Shown here: positions 10,844 through 20,226 of the stretch, piece after piece
Numbering within the stretch: the first letter of the stretch is position 1
How the letters are laid out: each line of letters starts with the position of its first letter
Assembly: GCA_949317995.1 (NCBI GenBank)
Contig: OX439036.1
Span: 84,202,420-84,266,419, forward strand
Length of the DNA stretch: 64,000 nt
Reading direction: 5' to 3'
From: Acholoe squamosa
Lineage: Eukaryota; Annelida; Polychaeta; Phyllodocida; Polynoidae
The notes under the pieces: generated by a model
What the model was told of the DNA's origin: nothing
The model's database searches: none
The model's input: the letters and a program-made list of their open reading frames with translations, nothing else
Translations under genes and position numbers: made by a program

Positions 10844-11207
10844 TGTAATGGTTCGTATTGACTTATATGTTGGGTGGCTCTTTGGCTCGCTTACCACTAG
10901 ATGTACCAACACAACACGAGTAGTTCGGGTTGGGCAAAGCCCCAGAAACCCCTACCTCTCGGGTAGGACTTTATTCAATCTCTCTGATGACAAAGTATTA
11001 GCGTCTGGACTGGACCATGTCCAGTCCCCTTCTGCCGCTCGTCCGGCTCCTTAGTAGGAGCTGGACGCGAGGCATGGTGCTGCCCCCTCTTGTACCAACG
11101 AGGTATCGCAAAGCGACACCTAGCTAGCATAGAAGGAACAAGCACCACACGAACACGTCTCTCGGATGAACGGCACTAATATATATACAATGATGCCGGC
11201 CCCTACA
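10844..11207 (-). repeat. 3' LTR of the Gypsy element
   Basis: This is a 364-bp long terminal repeat with TG...CA ends. It is the downstream LTR because the element reads on the minus strand. It looks identical, base for base, to the LTR at 23329-23692. On the element's sense strand it holds a TATA-like run (TATATATA, near 11180-11189) and an AATAAA poly(A) signal (10970-10975). The purine-rich tract GTGGGGGTGG lies directly upstream in the element's sense (11208-11219) and is the likely plus-strand primer. Confidence 0.95.
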
Positions 11208-11964
11208 CCACCCCCACTAGACTTTACCTAGGGTTGTGTGTAATTAACAAGTAACTATTGTTGACTTTATACAGTGGTGTTATAAATAAATAGGTAAGTC
11301 TATATATACACAGTTCGTATTAAATATAGAACATTTAAGGGGCATTATAAGTTATATGTACATAATAAGGCATCATCGTATATAACCCGAAGTGTTTATA
11401 AATAATAACAAAAATAGGAAGTGGCCCCTTATGGACCATCGACCTATGGTGATACTGTTACACGTGTGTTATTATTAAACATGAGACGCGACGAAGAATA
11501 TTCGATGTGTAGTAAGGTGATATTGAAAAAATTTTTACAATGTTTTTACCGACCCGAGGTGGGGTAAATAACCCGAAAAAAAATTTTGACTTTTACTTAC
11601 AAGAATATAATATACGATATAAAAATAGATTTATACCAAATATGAAATATAGGTGTCCTACCAGGGTAGCAGGATCACCCTTACAATATACCGGACTTCC
11701 GGCGAACCTGGAACGACTGGTTTCTGCAGCTCCATCCGGCGACATATGTGTGGTGGCAAACCACGTTGCTGTTATGATGTGCCCTGATGAAGATGGGAAG
11801 ATGGAGACCCGGTTAGATGTTGTAGTCCATTGGGTGTTCGGGTTAGCGTCCATCCTCGCTGCAGGTTACGATCCAGGTATCAGGAGTCCAGCGTAAGGAA
11901 CAGTGCCTCTGGCATATTAAATGCATTTACCCTCGGGTACCAGGAGACACCAACAGATGGACAC
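11208..11964 (-). other. Non-coding tail of the Gypsy element
   Basis: This is the untranslated stretch between the last long frame and the 3' LTR in the element's sense direction. It ends with the polypurine tract next to the LTR. Small frames on both strands here show no motif or repeat structure and are not called. Confidence 0.6.
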
Positions 11965-13536
11965 TCAAAGATCTTCAGGATCTGTGTCCATCTTCTCAGC
12001 CGGCTCCACTGAGGCAGGTGGAGCCGAGCTGCTACAGCTGCTCGTAGAGAGCGCCGCTGAAGCCTCGCTGGGAGTCTCGCTCCCCAAGCTCAAGGCCCTC
12101 ATCACTGCGGACGGACTGTCCATTGCCTCGGATGCTGGTGCAGCAACCGTGGCAGTTGGGACAGCCCGGTTCCAAGTGGGGGGCGGGAGCAAGAGAGCTG
12201 CCGGAATCGGCGGAGCAGCCGGGACCGGTGGAGTGGCCAGGACCGGTGGAGTAGCCGGGGCTGGCGGGGCATCCGGGGGTATCTCTGGAACGAAGATGAG
12301 AGACGACGGTAAGCCGTCCCACTCCTCCAGATGTTTCCCGAATGCCAGGAAAAACTTGAGGTCAGCCTCCTTAAATCGATGGATATATCTGGAGTTTTCA
12401 GCTTCGTGAAACTCTTTAAGCTTTTCGGCTTCCTTCTGTTTTCGCCGGCAGGACTCGAGGGCCTCCTCGACCTTCTTCCTTTCCAGCTCTCTGATTTTAT
12501 CTTCCTCCCGCCTCTGGATCTCGTAGACCAGATTGACGGTGGCTTCAGTCATCACACGCCAGTAGTCAACAGACTTCTGGCGGTGCAATGCCTGCCATTC
12601 TTCCATCAGCTCATTCTGGATCTGAACCGTTCGGACATCGCGGTGGTCGACGAACGTGTTCGGATCCTGAAGACCTGACAGGGTACCGGAGATTAGTTCC
12701 ATTAGGGGTACCCGAGGACCCGTTGGTGGAACTATCACTGGTGGTGGCGCTGGGGCCTCCACTGAGACAGGCGGGGTGCCTGTTGGAGGAGCAGACGGGC
12801 CCTCTACCGTGATGCCTCCTCGGCCTCGGCCACCACCTGGAGAGCCTCGGGTGGACTCCAGCCCACCGCGGCCCCTACCACGAGCTTTGGCCCGGCCCAA
12901 GGGGGTAAGGACCTGCGACTCGGGTCCAGCCGGTCCCATTGAAGGGAACTTCGCCGCGTACTCACTGTACGTGGGGCGTTTGCCGGAGGATCCCTCTCCA
13001 GCCCACCAAGTAGAATACCCGGATGGGGGAGCGAACAGTTCGCCCCCATCATCCTGGCCGCCAGAGGCTTCGCCCGGGCGTTGTTCCGCGGGTGCAGGTG
13101 TGGAGGTGGCTGGAGTCGCCGATGCGGTCGCCTGGCTACCCGACCTGCGGGCCTGGTTGCCAGGCATCTCCAGAGCCGAGACCTGTTGTCCCGACTCGCG
13201 ACGATCAGCTGGGTTGGCTGGTCTGGGCTGGTCCTTGCCACCCGAAGGGCTCACGGACCGGTCTGCTCGGGTCCTCTTGGAAGCAGTAGTCGTGACTGTG
13301 CCTCCGTTTGGACCTTTAGAGCGGGCTTTGGCCTTCTCTCGCTTGTCGTCTCCTCGCCACTTTTTACCTTCAGGTGCACCTCGCTGGGCATCCCGAATTT
13401 TGTGGACGAGGAGTTCGTCTGGAAGTAAGTCAGCAAGTTGCCGCTCTTCCACGAGCAGAATCCGGTCTCGAATGCCTGCTCTTTCACTTCCTTTATGCTC
13501 AGCGCGGACCAATTTGCAAGGAGCTCGCTGAAGCAC
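11965..13536 (-). CDS. Gypsy element open frame 4, coiled-coil and Pro/Ala-rich protein of unknown role
   Basis: An open frame of about 523 codons, the most 3' of the element. The first part is basic and Ser/Gly/Pro-rich. The middle has stretches rich in Gly-Arg (GRGRGG) and Pro. A charged helical segment near residues 300-400 (including EIQRREEDKIRELERKKVEE) looks like a coiled coil. A Pro/Ala repeat (ATPPVPAAPPIPAA style) and an acidic end follow. It overlaps the upstream frame by 286 bp in another reading frame, so it may be expressed by frameshifting, splicing or an internal start, as in related elements. I see no signal peptide, transmembrane segment or fusion peptide, so nothing marks it as an envelope. 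Function is unknown. Confidence 0.6.
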   Translation of the reverse strand: MLQRAPCKLVRAEHKGSERAGIRDRILLVEERQLADLLPDELLVHKIRDAQRGAPEGKKWRGDDKREKAKARSKGPNGGTVTTTASKRTRADRSVSPSGGKDQPRPANPADRRESGQQVSALEMPGNQARRSGSQATASATPATSTPAPAEQRPGEASGGQDDGGELFAPPSGYSTWWAGEGSSGKRPTYSEYAAKFPSMGPAGPESQVLTPLGRAKARGRGRGGLESTRGSPGGGRGRGGITVEGPSAPPTGTPPVSVEAPAPPPVIVPPTGPRVPLMELISGTLSGLQDPNTFVDHRDVRTVQIQNELMEEWQALHRQKSVDYWRVMTEATVNLVYEIQRREEDKIRELERKKVEEALESCRRKQKEAEKLKEFHEAENSRYIHRFKEADLKFFLAFGKHLEEWDGLPSSLIFVPEIPPDAPPAPATPPVLATPPVPAAPPIPAALLLPPPTWNRAVPTATVAAPASEAMDSPSAVMRALSLGSETPSEASAALSTSSCSSSAPPASVEPAEKMDTDPEDL

Positions 13537-15470
13537 TTGATGGCTCGTTTCCTGGTCTTCTCCAGGCCGATGCCATGGGCCTTCTGCAAATGCAGAGCCA
13601 TGTCTCGGCGCCGGTGAGTGCTGAACGAGCCATCACAATGTTTACTCGGGCGGTCCCCGAGCACACACATCATCACAGGCTTGTGATGCATATGGAATTC
13701 GACGATGTGTCGAGCGAAGCGGGGCTTCGTCTCGAACATCTTCTCACCCGTGAGAGACAGCTGGCAAGACTCAAACGGGCACCTTCGGCGGTTGCCGGTT
13801 GGTCCCCATTGGGTCATTGCCCACTGGACTTTCGTCCGGGCCTCGTAGCTGTAGATCGAGCCTAATTTGGACTTGAGCTGGTCAATCCAAATCAGGTAGA
13901 ACTTGCCTACTGGCGTATCCGAGGGGCCGGACTTCATCCACTCCTCGTCATCGCTGTCACCGTCCTTATTGACGGCGCTCGGACACATATAATGGACTGT
14001 GTCGTAAGCACAGTCCGCGAAGCAGCGGGGAGTCCGTTCCTTGAACCCCTCGGCTGCATTCTTCCACATCCATTTCTGATTGTCGTCCTTGGGAACATCC
14101 GTGGTCATTTCTTCCCACGTTGTCACGGACTCCAAATCAGATTTGGCAGACTCGGGCAGCTCTGGATCGCTTTCGCTTTCCTCGCTGTCCGTGTATATGT
14201 CAGCTCCCCTACGGCCGGCTCGGCTGGAGGTAGTAGTACCAGTCGGAGCCTTGGTAGGGGACTTCGTCTTTGCACCCGACGTGCTGGCTGCAGAAGATGC
14301 AGTAACCGAGGTGGCTACCGTGGTGGTTGTAGTGGCGGGAGCGGGCGTCTTCGGTTTGCCCTTACCCCTCGGCTTGGTGGGGGGCGTGGGCTCTACCGGA
14401 GACGCTTTCGCTCCATTCTTCTTCTTCCGGCGCACAACCTTAGTCGGTTGGGCCGGAACTTCGGGACTGGAATCCGACTCGCGTCGGCTCCTGTCCCCTG
14501 TCCGAGGGCTCCTCCTTCCGCTGACTGGGGAGTCAGAGTCGGAAGAGATCTCTGTTTTTCGTTGGGCCTGCTGCTTGCGATGGGCCCGGCGAGCTGCAGT
14601 GAGCTCCTTCTGCTGCTTGGCAAGCTCGATTCGCTTTGCCTCTACAGCAGCCTGCTGGCGCGAGATGTCCTCTTCCGAGATCTCGCCAGGTGCCTCTGGG
14701 ATGTCGGCAGCTGGGTCGGTCTCGGTCGTGGACCTCTCGACGGCGATGCGGACATCTTCAGCCTCCAGGTCGCTCTCAGTGAGAGGACCCTTGGGTGCAG
14801 GTTTACGGGTCAATCGCTTGACCCGGTCGGTTTCCACCGACGACAAGGTTACTGTGGAGTCTGTATCCATGTCGGATTCGGACTCCCTTAACTCCGTGGC
14901 CTTCTGGATGATGCCCGCAGAGATCAAGACGGCTCGAGCTAAATTCTCGTTAGTCGCCATATTCTCCGCCAACTTTAGGTAGTTGCGGAGCCAAGAAACT
15001 GGCATGTTGTCAGCCAGCTCGTCACTACACGAGTCCATTACCATAGTTTTGAGTTCATCTGGTATGGGCTCGGGCACGCCCTGTTCCACTGCCATGGGCC
15101 CGCATCCGAACATGGAGGCGTGCATAGGGATGTACGTTCCCCAGGAGGTATACACGATACCTTCCTGGCGATCAACGTGTGCTAGACGTCTGATCTGCGT
15201 CCTGAATCCCGGAGGATACATTGGAATGTCCAGGACATCCACTTTGCTACCCGAAGCGTCTGTTGTGGACGGGCGCTCCGGGCGTGGCGGGGGTGGAGGT
15301 GGCATCCTCTCCCGGTCGGTTGCCTCGGCCATAGCCGTGAGCGTCCGGGCGGCCTCCTCTGTCGAAGAATCCATAGATTCCTCGACCCGAGACGGGACCT
15401 TCGGGTCCTCGTCTTGTTCCAACGGAATGTTGGCTGTTTGACGCGCAGCGTCAATCGTTCCCTGTGCCAT
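13251..15470 (-). CDS. Gypsy element open frame 3, C2H2-like zinc-finger protein of unknown role
   Basis: The open frame begins with an ATG at 15470 (about 739 codons; the open frame extends a few codons upstream). It lies downstream of pol. The N-terminal two thirds are low-complexity (Pro runs, Ser/Thr/Lys-rich, a Lys/Gln/Ala helical segment near AVEAKRIELAKQQKELTAAR). Near residues 570-640 are two zinc-finger-like arrays. The first is CPFESC followed about 18 residues later by HIVEFH. The second is a Cys pair nine residues apart followed by HLQKAH. Both have a C2H2 layout, which suggests nucleic-acid binding. No membrane segment is visible, so it does not resemble an envelope protein. It could be an accessory regulator or an extra Gag-like protein. 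The family is not recognised. Confidence 0.65.
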   Translation of the reverse strand: MAQGTIDAARQTANIPLEQDEDPKVPSRVEESMDSSTEEAARTLTAMAEATDRERMPPPPPPRPERPSTTDASGSKVDVLDIPMYPPGFRTQIRRLAHVDRQEGIVYTSWGTYIPMHASMFGCGPMAVEQGVPEPIPDELKTMVMDSCSDELADNMPVSWLRNYLKLAENMATNENLARAVLISAGIIQKATELRESESDMDTDSTVTLSSVETDRVKRLTRKPAPKGPLTESDLEAEDVRIAVERSTTETDPAADIPEAPGEISEEDISRQQAAVEAKRIELAKQQKELTAARRAHRKQQAQRKTEISSDSDSPVSGRRSPRTGDRSRRESDSSPEVPAQPTKVVRRKKKNGAKASPVEPTPPTKPRGKGKPKTPAPATTTTTVATSVTASSAASTSGAKTKSPTKAPTGTTTSSRAGRRGADIYTDSEESESDPELPESAKSDLESVTTWEEMTTDVPKDDNQKWMWKNAAEGFKERTPRCFADCAYDTVHYMCPSAVNKDGDSDDEEWMKSGPSDTPVGKFYLIWIDQLKSKLGSIYSYEARTKVQWAMTQWGPTGNRRRCPFESCQLSLTGEKMFETKPRFARHIVEFHMHHKPVMMCVLGDRPSKHCDGSFSTHRRRDMALHLQKAHGIGLEKTRKRAIKCFSELLANWSALSIKEVKEQAFETGFCSWKSGNLLTYFQTNSSSTKFGMPSEVHLKVKSGEETTSERRPKPALKVQTEAQSRLLLPRGPEQTGP

Positions 15471-15990
15471 GGCACCGGGTTCGACTTCCAAAATTAATTG
15501 GCAAGTTTTGTTGGACTCCTCCCGAAGGATTCGTCCAACAGAAAGGCTTTGGGGGGGTTAGCTAGGCTAACACGACAGCTACAGGCTGTATAACCGCCGA
15601 CAAATAACTAGAGCAAAAACGGGTGGCGTCTAACCACCACGAGTCCGCCCTAGTTATGACCAGTATGACGTCAGACCTCTCGTCTCGCGAGATCCCGCCA
15701 TGGCTATCCGGTGACCTAGTTCCGCGCTTTCCCGCCACACCAGCAGCGCCACCTAGGGAACTAGATCCGAACCAACATTCGACTCGACATGTGAGACGCG
15801 GCCTACTACCCGAGTGCTATCGTCTGGAGCTTAGCGGTGTATACAACGCTTCAAAGCGAATGTACCGGTTAATCCGACCGCCACTCACGGGATACAGCCA
15901 CCCGGGGAGGGCGCGTTCGACATCTCAGGCCGTGGAACGTATGTTGCCTGCCTATGGCGGACAACACGCAGCAGCTCGTTGTGTACTGAG

Positions 15991-18900
15991 TTAGGTTACA
16001 GCAGACCTCAACCGGGGGCTGCGTCTAACGCCTTCGGTTAGCATTTTATTTTTCCCGGCTTTACGTACGGCCTTTTCTGGATCTCGCTTAGTCAGAGCGG
16101 GACCCTTCCCATACGTAATGCCTTCACTCAGCGAGACTTTCTTCCATTTCTTACGATTAGGTCGTTTCCTGGCCTTCGTCTTCTTTTTTACTATAACCTC
16201 GTCTCCCGGCGTCTTTCTCGGCCGGCCTCTAGGGCGTTTCGTCGGTACTACCACGCTCGGTCCGCTAGGGACAGATACAGGTGGTTTGTAACCGAACTCC
16301 CTCTCCGCCTCTTCGCGCCCCTTCCAGGGCCGAAGTTTTCCGACATTTGTCTTCCATTTCCTACCCGTCAGGCAGTCCTCTATCATCACCGTGGACTCGG
16401 AGATGACGCGAACGATTTTAAATGGACCTTCCCAAGGCGTTACGAGCTTCAGCTTATCCAGCGGCTCGTAGTACCTTAGTACTTTGTCCCCAACATTAAA
16501 ACGAATTCGTTTAGCATTGGTGTCATAACCCACCTTCTGCCACTTCGCACTCTTCAGCAGTTCTTTCCGAACGGCCTCGTATGCCTGTTTGAACCGGTCC
16601 CTTAATGACTCTACAAACAGCACCGTGCAAGGCGCCTCCGGGTCTATTCCAACCACTCCATACACTAAGTCGGCGGGCATTATGATGTCCTCGCCGAACA
16701 CTAGCATGTTTGGGGTGCAGTTAGTTGATGAATGGACAGTGTTGTTGTAGGCATGTACTACAAACTCGCACTGTTCATCCCAGTCATCCTGGTGGGTATT
16801 AACCAGGGGCTTTAGTACTTGTATGAGGGTTCTATTGAAGCGTTCTACCTGCCCATCCGACTGTGGTCGGTACGGGTTTGTTCGGGTCTTACAAATGGCT
16901 AGGTAATGGCACATTTCCTGCCAAAGTTCTGACTCGAACTCCCTTCCCTGGTCACTGTGCATCATAAGGGGAACACCCAAATGCAGCACCCAGCCTTTCA
17001 CAAATGCCTCCGCGCATGTGGCGGCCTTGTGGTTGGGAAGGGGGAACACCCGAGTGTACTTAGTATAATAGTCAGTTACGACCATCATACAAGTATTGTC
17101 TCGCGGCGTCGTCTTAATCCCACTGATGATGTCTATCGCTATTCGAGCAAATCTGACACCAAACAATTCCTGTGATAAGGGTTGCTTACCCAGGCCGGGT
17201 CCCGGTTTGTTTTTACAACAATCCGGGCAAGTGGCGATCCACCGGAGCAGGTCGCCTCTCATACCGGGCCAGTAGTAACGCCTTTGTAGACGCTCTATCG
17301 ACCTTCTCTTACCGAAATGGCCACTCGTTTGGTGGCCATGGCAATAATACATGATATCCCTCCTCATCGGGGCGGGTATCACTATTTGCAACAACCTACC
17401 GTTGGTGGGAGTTGTCTTCCACCTACATAGTATGTCGTCTCGGATCTCTAGCTCGGCCCATTGAGCCAGCAACCGCCTCGCTTCCCTATCCTCCAGGGAA
17501 ACTAGAGGCCTTGCCGGTTTAATACCTGACCGTAGGTATTCCATTATGCGCGCAGTGGTGGGGTCTGACTGTTGAAACTTCTTGATGGTCTTCGGGGACC
17601 AATCGAGATAGCTGCATACAGCCTCCTCCCAGGGGATACGGGGGGTGGTATAATTAAATACCAACCCGGCTACCACAGCATTGTGGGCCCCGCAGTCTTC
17701 ACATATGGCATTTTGGCACCTTCGGATAGGCCGTCTTGACAAGGCATCCGCATTGATGTGTTTAGCACCGGGTCGGTGCTCTATTTGTTTATGCTCTAAT
17801 CCGAATTCGGATAGGTGAGCTAACCAACGTCCAATCATCCCCTCGGCGTCTTTAAAGTTAAGGAGCCACCTAAGAGACGAATGGTCTGTTCTTAAAGTAA
17901 AGTCACTTCCCCAAAGGAAATGCTTAAACTTCTTCGTATACACCACCACAGCGAGGAGTTCTCGCTTGGTGGTACAATAATTTCGCTGTGTCTTGCTTAA
18001 CGTGTTGCTAGCAAATGCTATTGGCACTTCGACTCCCTCTTGGACCTGAGAGAGAGCTGCCCCAATCGCATCATTGCTCGCATCGGTGTCTAAGATGAAA
18101 TGTCCCTCGGGAGTGGGATATTTCAACACGGGTGTATTCCTAAATAAATCTTTTATTTTATTAAAAGACTCTTCTTGCTCGCTGGTCCATGGGAATGGGT
18201 CCCGTGCCCTACCCGGGGTCCAGTGAGCTAAGCACTGCATGGGGAAGCTGACACGAGAGTAATTCGGTATGAAATCACGATAATAGGAACAAAATCCTAA
18301 AAATGATCTCACCTCCTTAGCACTCGTGGGTCTTTCCCAATTTTCTACAGCTTCTAATTTTTCCGGATCCGCACTTACTCCGTTAGGAGTAATGATCCTT
18401 CCCAAGTATGTAATGGTTTTCTTAAACAAATTACATTTCTTGGGTTTAAGTTTAAGACCGTTTGATAGTATCCGGTCGAGGACTAATTGCAGATTTGCCA
18501 GGCATTCCTTGAATGACTTGCCGAACACGACCACATCATCCAAGTAAACCAGGCATTTCTTCCACAAAAGGTCACTCAGTAAGGATTCCATCATAGCCTC
18601 GAATGTAGCGGGGGCGTTACACAACCCGAAGGGTAGGACATTATACTCAAACAGCCCCATATGACTGGAGAATGCTGTCTTCTCCTTGTCTTTGGGGTGC
18701 ATTGGTATTTGCCAATATCCGGACTGTAAATCCAAGGTACAGAACCATTGGTTTCCGCCCAAGCTATCTAAAGTCTCGTCTATCCTTGGTAAAGGATACG
18801 AGTTCTTCTTTGTTATACCGTTCAATTTCCGGTAGTCGACACAAAAGCGGATTGTACCGTCTTTCTTAGTAGTCATACAAACAGGGCTGGACCAGGGACT

Positions 18901-20226
18901 CGAGCTAGGCACGATTACCCCTAGGTCCAACTGTTTTTGTATTTGCTCTTCACAGATTAACTTCTTTTTAAGGGGAAGTCTACGATACGGGATTTTAAAA
19001 GGTTTCTCGTTGCCCACATCTATGGTGTGCAACACCTTATCGGATCTACCCACCGGGCCTCCTTCCCTACCAAAAGCACCTTCGTACTTTTGTAGAAGTC
19101 TCGCTAGGCAATCCTTATCGTCCGTATTCTTTAAATCTGACTGATCAATCAGCTTTTGGAATTCTTCATCCATAGGATGCTGACTAACTGGGTTTAGTGG
19201 TTTGTTAAATTTAGCCTCGGCGACATGTTCTACCGAACTCATCCTTCCAACGCTGTCGCCTCGCCTCAAATAAACCACTGAACCACTTCGGTTAGTTATG
19301 GGTAATACGGACCAAGCTGCATTAGCCACTAATGTATCCACTGAGTCTAACCCAATGCTTGATAAGTACACCGTGTCGGGTTCGTAGACTCCAGCTTCAT
19401 TCCTCTGAGCCATGGATCCGCCACAAAGGACATCGCAAGTGGTACCCGGTGGGATCTTCACCGTATGTACCACTGCTGCGACCGAAGACACCTGTCTCAA
19501 TACGCATTGGACATGCAAGCCATACGGGCTCCGTATACCCATACTACCGTCCCTCGGGTCCAAGACGGCCCCGTATAAGCTTGCAAAATCCAATCCGAGG
19601 ATTCCGTCATCACTAACCTCTGCTATAGTTGGCGAAAGAACAAACTCTTTGCCTCCTATATGGATAGGCATAAACGTCCTACCAAATGTGCGCATACTGC
19701 TTCCGTCGGCCGTGCAAGCATTTACCCCCGTTTTGAGGTTCTCGTGGCTGCCGGCCACCGAATCGAAGAATCTTTTGGACACACATGAATGACTAGCTCC
19801 AGTATCCACCAAGAATTCCCCCACCCGGCCTTCCACAGATATGGGTACATACCACCGTCTCCCCCCTAAAGGCGAGGGGTTACTGGTAAACTGGTGAAAG
19901 TCTCCCGAATCACCAAGATTCAATCCGAGTCCTCTCAGGAATTCCAGACACGGATGACTTGGGGGAAGGCGTGTCCCACACACTCGAATCAACTCTTTGA
20001 TCCATCCTTCCTCTCCCCTAGTGTGGCCACTCGCCTCCATATGATTGCTCCTGCACATATCAACACTAGGGTCCCTGGCCCCGGCCGAGGTGCAGGGGTG
20101 CGCACCCTCAGCCACCCGGCCTCCAGGTGTAATTGACTCGAAATCTTCCACCGGGATACCCCCGGTAGCATTTTGGCATTCGTTCCCACTCGGGGCCATG
20201 TCAGATGCCGTTGACACAACCCCCAC
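15991..20226 (-). CDS. pol: Gypsy pol polyprotein (PR-RT-RH-IN)
   Basis: A 1411-codon open frame with all the enzymes for reverse transcription and integration, in Ty3/Gypsy order. Approximate residues: aspartic protease FLVDTGASHS near 141; reverse transcriptase with YLDD near 560; RNase H with DTDAS near 714; integrase HHCC zinc-binding segment (HGHQTSGHFGKRRS ... CPDCC) near 960-1000; integrase core with VVTDYYTKY near 1054 and HSDQGREFE near 1090; and a GPF/Y-type module (WEGPFKIVRV) near 1270, followed by a basic tail (KRPRGRPRKTP). The frame starts where gag ends, with one shared base, so a Gag-Pol fusion by frameshift or read-through, common in this family, is likely. The first ATG in the frame is at residue 10. 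Confidence 0.95.
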   Translation of the reverse strand: MGVVSTASDMAPSGNECQNATGGIPVEDFESITPGGRVAEGAHPCTSAGARDPSVDMCRSNHMEASGHTRGEEGWIKELIRVCGTRLPPSHPCLEFLRGLGLNLGDSGDFHQFTSNPSPLGGRRWYVPISVEGRVGEFLVDTGASHSCVSKRFFDSVAGSHENLKTGVNACTADGSSMRTFGRTFMPIHIGGKEFVLSPTIAEVSDDGILGLDFASLYGAVLDPRDGSMGIRSPYGLHVQCVLRQVSSVAAVVHTVKIPPGTTCDVLCGGSMAQRNEAGVYEPDTVYLSSIGLDSVDTLVANAAWSVLPITNRSGSVVYLRRGDSVGRMSSVEHVAEAKFNKPLNPVSQHPMDEEFQKLIDQSDLKNTDDKDCLARLLQKYEGAFGREGGPVGRSDKVLHTIDVGNEKPFKIPYRRLPLKKKLICEEQIQKQLDLGVIVPSSSPWSSPVCMTTKKDGTIRFCVDYRKLNGITKKNSYPLPRIDETLDSLGGNQWFCTLDLQSGYWQIPMHPKDKEKTAFSSHMGLFEYNVLPFGLCNAPATFEAMMESLLSDLLWKKCLVYLDDVVVFGKSFKECLANLQLVLDRILSNGLKLKPKKCNLFKKTITYLGRIITPNGVSADPEKLEAVENWERPTSAKEVRSFLGFCSYYRDFIPNYSRVSFPMQCLAHWTPGRARDPFPWTSEQEESFNKIKDLFRNTPVLKYPTPEGHFILDTDASNDAIGAALSQVQEGVEVPIAFASNTLSKTQRNYCTTKRELLAVVVYTKKFKHFLWGSDFTLRTDHSSLRWLLNFKDAEGMIGRWLAHLSEFGLEHKQIEHRPGAKHINADALSRRPIRRCQNAICEDCGAHNAVVAGLVFNYTTPRIPWEEAVCSYLDWSPKTIKKFQQSDPTTARIMEYLRSGIKPARPLVSLEDREARRLLAQWAELEIRDDILCRWKTTPTNGRLLQIVIPAPMRRDIMYYCHGHQTSGHFGKRRSIERLQRRYYWPGMRGDLLRWIATCPDCCKNKPGPGLGKQPLSQELFGVRFARIAIDIISGIKTTPRDNTCMMVVTDYYTKYTRVFPLPNHKAATCAEAFVKGWVLHLGVPLMMHSDQGREFESELWQEMCHYLAICKTRTNPYRPQSDGQVERFNRTLIQVLKPLVNTHQDDWDEQCEFVVHAYNNTVHSSTNCTPNMLVFGEDIIMPADLVYGVVGIDPEAPCTVLFVESLRDRFKQAYEAVRKELLKSAKWQKVGYDTNAKRIRFNVGDKVLRYYEPLDKLKLVTPWEGPFKIVRVISESTVMIEDCLTGRKWKTNVGKLRPWKGREEAEREFGYKPPVSVPSGPSVVVPTKRPRGRPRKTPGDEVIVKKKTKARKRPNRKKWKKVSLSEGITYGKGPALTKRDPEKAVRKAGKNKMLTEGVRRSPRLRSAVT

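Noticed and set aside
10836-11054. Short + strand frames covering the LTRs (also 23207-23539)
   Set aside because: The same residues appear in both LTRs because the LTRs are identical; there is no protein family and the element reads on the other strand.
11540-14982. Several + strand frames of 100-300 codons opposite the element's frames 3 and 4
   Set aside because: They mirror GC-rich minus-strand coding sequence and show Arg/Gly/Ser-rich antisense composition with no motif.
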